From NCBI GenBank assembly GCA_030745255.1, contig JASLOY010000115.1, positions 1-9,100 on the forward strand: a stretch of 9,100 nt of DNA, read 5' to 3'. This document shows positions 6,945-9,100 of the stretch, piece after piece; positions within the stretch are counted from its first letter, which is position 1, and each line of letters starts with the position of its first letter. The notes beneath the pieces are model-generated. The model saw nothing but the letters and a program-made list of their open reading frames with translations, was not told the DNA's origin and searched no databases. The translations under genes and the position numbers were made by a program. This DNA is from Vicinamibacterales bacterium. Lineage in GTDB: Bacteria; Acidobacteriota; Vicinamibacteria; Vicinamibacterales; UBA8438.

Positions 6945-7379
6945 TCAGCGGGCGTTCGAAGTCGGGCGTGTCAGGGCGTAGAAGAGGAACATGCCGACGC
7001 CGACAAAGACGCCGATCAGGCCGAACGGCCACATTTCATTGTGCCAGTCCCATCCCGACATCCTCATGGCGACCGAGATGCCGAGGCCGCCCATGATGAG
7101 CAGCGCGCCGACACCCAGCGGCCAGCGCGGGTTCCAGGGTCTGCCCTGGATGTTCAAGGCGAACGCTTTGCCGACGAGACTGTTGCCTTCGTCTTCGCCG
7201 AGCTCGGGAAACTCCGGCAGCGGAATATCCTTCTCCATGGCCTTCATCCTTTCCTCATGAATGAGCTTGAGCTTCTCGATGCGGCGCTTGTTTCTGAGGT
7301 GCCAGGCAATGAGCAACACGGCTGCGAAGCCGAACACCCAGACGACGCTGATGAACAGAATGAACTGAAAGTCATCCAT
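6945..7379 (-). CDS. small inner-membrane protein, DUF6249-like
   Basis: The 144-residue product begins at ATG 7379, with GGGAG seven bases upstream. It has an N-terminal membrane segment (about 6-27), then a strongly charged stretch (RNKRRIEKLKLIHEERMKAM, 29-48) likely to form a cytoplasmic helix or short coiled coil. An acidic, proline-containing linker follows (51-66), and two further hydrophobic segments lie at about 86-106 and 118-137. This layout resembles small membrane proteins with a DUF6249 domain, often encoded beside ECF sigma genes; I make that match from memory, with moderate certainty. It is the first gene of the sigma operon, 24 bases before the sigma gene. A role as signal input or accessory to the anti-sigma factor is an inference from location only. 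Confidence 0.8.
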   Translation of the reverse strand: MDDFQFILFISVVWVFGFAAVLLIAWHLRNKRRIEKLKLIHEERMKAMEKDIPLPEFPELGEDEGNSLVGKAFALNIQGRPWNPRWPLGVGALLIMGGLGISVAMRMSGWDWHNEMWPFGLIGVFVGVGMFLFYALTRPTSNAR

Positions 7380-7433
7380 GGTCGTGCTCCCAAGTGATCT
7401 CGATGATGATTGGTAAATCAGCCTACTCGAAGC

Positions 7434-7463
7434 ATAGGACCGGGTAGGTATCAAAACGGTTGC
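7434..7463 (-). promoter_or_regulatory. ECF-type promoter candidate of the sigma operon (P1)
   Basis: On the - strand GCAACC (7458-7463) is followed after exactly 16 bases by GGTCCTAT (7434-7441). A T-run (7453-7456) directly follows the -35 element, which many ECF promoters show. Transcription would start near 7429, about 50 bases before ATG 7379. Its match with P2 in both boxes and spacing suggests that the encoded sigma factor reads both. Confidence 0.6.
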
Positions 7464-7477
7464 AGGGACAGGGCGCC

Positions 7478-7508
7478 TTGTCGGGAGCCGGGGAGAGCGG
7501 GCTAGAAT
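7478..7508 (+). promoter_or_regulatory. sigma-70-like promoter candidate implying a leaderless mRNA
   Basis: TAGAAT (7503-7508) is a good -10 match, and TTGTCG (7478-7483) lies 19 bases upstream as a poor -35. The -10 ends five bases before ATG 7514, so transcription would start at or next to the A of the start codon. The nearest Shine-Dalgarno-like GGAGAG (7491-7496) is 17 bases from the ATG, too far to act normally. Both points agree with leaderless translation. Confidence 0.4.
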
Positions 7509-7513
7509 ACCGC

Positions 7514-8605
7514 ATGCCGAACATCGTGCGGGCCACCGCCATCGCGCTCAGCGCCGGTCTCGCCGTCCTGCCGATCGCAGCGGCGGGTCCGGCATTTGTC
7601 GATATCACCTGGATGTCGATGGCCAACCTGCATTACCAGATCGGTTCCACTGGCATCATCACCGACGGCTACATCACGCGCATTCCGCAAGAGGCGTTCT
7701 CTGGCGGGCCGAGCGGTCTGGCCAGAACCGCCGAGGCCTATCGCCCGGACATCGACGCCGTCCGGCGGGTGCTCTCCGCGATCGGCGGACCGTCCAAGGT
7801 CAATCTGCTGCTGACCGGACACAGCCACTGGGATCATTCCTTCGACACCGCCACCTGGGCCTCGCTGACGGGCGCCCCGATCATCGGGTCGAGGACGAGC
7901 TGCTTTCAGGTCATGGCCGAAAACGTCCCGGCTGATGAGTGCACCGTCGTTGAGGGAGGCGAACGGATGGCGGTGGCCGACGACGTCAGCATGCACGTCG
8001 TGCGCTGGAACCACAGTGGAGACCCGGACAGAAACCCAGAGCAGCACAACCCGGTCGAGCTGGACGCGGTGCCCGAGCCTGACCCGGCGACCGGTGGACT
8101 GCGCGCCGGCGTGGCCGAAGATTTTCCGAACGGCGGGGGGACACGAGGCTTTCTGTTCGTCGTGGACGGACCCGACGGCCCGTTCAGCTGGTTTCAGCAG
8201 AGCTCGGCCAGTGCTGTCGACCTCGACGTGCCGATAGTGGTCGATGGCGTCAACTACGGCGCGCCGATCGACAACCTCCGCGCGGCCCTAGAGGAGGCGG
8301 GAGTGGAGCGGGTGGACCTGTGGATCGGAACCGGTGGCCTCTCGGTCGCGGAGCTGGTGGTCCCGGTGATCAGGCCAAAGGCGTATCTGCCGATTCACTG
8401 GGACGGCCTCTGGGAGCCATTCGAGGACGGCTTGTCGCGGCCGTTCTCGCAGGCCACGCTCGAGGCGTTTCTCGCAGAATCCGGGGTCGAGCTGGTCGCG
8501 CCGGGTCAGTTCATGGACCTGTGGCGCCTCGACGCGTCGGGGATTCGACCACGCGCCAACGACGAGATGAAGCAGGCCCTGGGTTTCCTCGGCAGTGTCC
8601 GGTGA
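7514..8605 (+). CDS. exported metallo-beta-lactamase-fold hydrolase
   Basis: The 363-residue protein carries the metal-binding motif HSHWDH (103-108: His103, His105, Asp107, His108) right after the strand VNLLLTG. Further candidate ligands are His167 (RWNHSGD) and His295 (LPIHWDG), with Asp218 (FVVDG) or Asp236 as bridging acid. It is therefore a probably dinuclear zinc hydrolase of the MBL superfamily; the substrate cannot be told. The N-terminus (MPNIVRATAIALSAGLAVLP, ending IAAAGPA at 21-27) looks like a signal peptide, placing the enzyme in the periplasm. Cys130 and Cys143 could form a disulfide there. The segment 168-210 is long, polar and rich in Asp, Pro and Glu, an apparent insertion between ligand strands. 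An in-frame TTG at 7460 would add 18 residues, but lies in the P1 region and would spoil the signal peptide. It is divergent from the sigma operon and ends at a strong hairpin. Confidence 0.87.
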   Translation: MPNIVRATAIALSAGLAVLPIAAAGPAFVDITWMSMANLHYQIGSTGIITDGYITRIPQEAFSGGPSGLARTAEAYRPDIDAVRRVLSAIGGPSKVNLLLTGHSHWDHSFDTATWASLTGAPIIGSRTSCFQVMAENVPADECTVVEGGERMAVADDVSMHVVRWNHSGDPDRNPEQHNPVELDAVPEPDPATGGLRAGVAEDFPNGGGTRGFLFVVDGPDGPFSWFQQSSASAVDLDVPIVVDGVNYGAPIDNLRAALEEAGVERVDLWIGTGGLSVAELVVPVIRPKAYLPIHWDGLWEPFEDGLSRPFSQATLEAFLAESGVELVAPGQFMDLWRLDASGIRPRANDEMKQALGFLGSVR

Positions 8606-8638
8606 CGTGGTTGGCGGTGGTGTGACGCGAAACGAGCG

Positions 8639-8671
8639 CGGGCCCGCTCGTCGCGAAGACGGGCGGGCCCG
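8639..8671. terminator. bidirectional terminator hairpin between convergent genes
   Basis: A 14-bp stem (8639-8652 with 8658-8671, one G-T pair) encloses the loop GCGAA. It lies 33 bases after the MBL hydrolase stop and 45 bases beyond the stop of the convergent NHL gene. No T-run follows on the + strand and only TTT a few bases later on the - strand, so efficiency is uncertain. A competing 7-bp hairpin (8632-8651, ACGAGCG with CGCTCGT) shares part of the sequence. Confidence 0.65.
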
Positions 8672-8716
8672 TGTGGTGTGCCGAGAGCCGGTGCTGATGC
8701 CGCCGCCGGCAGTGTG

Positions 8717-9100
8717 CTACTGCCCGGTGTCGGGCGCCTTCATCAGCCGGATCGAGCTGGCTCCCGCCTTGGGCACGAACTTTTGCGTGCGGCCAAGGAT
8801 GTTGTCGGCCGCGTAGACGTTCCCCTCCGAGTCGACCGAGAACTGGTGCAGCTCGCTGTACTGTCCGGGACCGTCTCCATCCATGCTCCAGCCGTCGATG
8901 CGGTTGCCGTTCACGTCGAGCTTCACCATCTTCACCGGCTGGTTGTCGGCGACCCAGACGTCGTACCCGGTGACGTAGATGTCGTTGGGGAAGTCGAAGT
9001 CGGGCCAGGTTCCAATCGGGGAGACGTTCGGGTGATACCACGCCGAGCGAGTGGTCTCGTTGAAGACCTGGACGCGGTCGTTGTTCCGGTCGGCCACGTA
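8717..9100 (-). CDS. NHL-repeat beta-propeller protein, C-terminal part only
   Basis: The reading frame is open to the window edge, so only the last 127 codons are seen and the true start lies outside. The GTG at 9097 falls within an NHL motif (YVADRNNDRVQVF) and is not a start. Three blades are recognisable: VADRNNDRVQVF with its following strand, DVWVADNQPVKMVKLDVNG, and FSVDSEGNVYAADNILGRTQ; the latter two show the family's V-x-V-A-D and N-V-Y-A-A-D cores. The chain ends shortly after the last blade with a tail (SSIRLMKAPDTGQ). NHL propellers of this sort are mostly exported or periplasmic; some relatives are peptidyl-hydroxyglycine lyases, but no catalytic residue can be judged from this fragment. 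It converges on the MBL gene across a shared hairpin. Confidence 0.85.
   Translation of the reverse strand, partial: YVADRNNDRVQVFNETTRSAWYHPNVSPIGTWPDFDFPNDIYVTGYDVWVADNQPVKMVKLDVNGNRIDGWSMDGDGPGQYSELHQFSVDSEGNVYAADNILGRTQKFVPKAGASSIRLMKAPDTGQ

Noticed and set aside
6390..7397. 335-residue + strand reading frame spanning the sigma and membrane protein genes
   Set aside because: It lies antisense to two well-supported genes and crosses their boundary; no motif or ribosome binding site supports it.
9095..9097. GTG at 9097 as start of the NHL protein
   Set aside because: The codon is the Val of a YVADRNNDRVQVF NHL motif and the frame continues to the window edge, so the gene is partial rather than starting here.

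Overview
The window looks like chromosomal DNA of a high-GC, Gram-negative environmental bacterium. I favour Acidobacteriota (Vicinamibacteria-like), because the DUF1592/DUF1552 gene pair, NHL-repeat proteins and ECF sigma modules with DUF4097-type beta-helix proteins are common there. Planctomycetota, Verrucomicrobiota and Myxococcota also carry the first pair, so the assignment is an inference. I see no tRNA, rRNA, CRISPR array, insertion sequence or phage gene.

Left part (1-4982, + strand): after a short leader with a weak promoter candidate comes a two-gene operon. A large exported protein with two CxxCH haem motifs and DUF1587/1595/1592/1588/1585 segments (126-2594) overlaps by four bases a Tat-exported DUF1552 protein (2591-3925). 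A 12-bp hairpin closes this unit. An exported alpha/beta hydrolase follows (4023-4982), with an epoxide hydrolase/dehalogenase-type nucleophile elbow.

Middle (5002-7463, - strand): this is a regulatory module. In transcription order it holds a small two-segment membrane protein resembling DUF6249, an ECF sigma factor, a zinc-finger anti-sigma factor whose start overlaps the sigma stop by eight bases, and a predicted lipoprotein made of seven glycine/aspartate-rich beta-helix rungs (DUF4097-like). Two stretches with the same ECF-type architecture, AACC-N16-(G/C)GTCC, lie upstream of the first and last genes. This suggests that the sigma factor activates its own operon and, separately, the beta-helix gene. 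The second site would give an mRNA leader containing a strong stem-loop. This is the most interesting part of the window.

Right part (7514-9100): a divergently transcribed metallo-beta-lactamase-fold hydrolase, possibly read from a leaderless mRNA, ends at a strong bidirectional hairpin. It converges on the 3' part of an NHL-repeat beta-propeller gene that runs off the window on the - strand.

Most gene products here are predicted to be exported or membrane-bound, so the window is mainly about the cell envelope and periplasm. All functions are read from motifs; no database search was possible.
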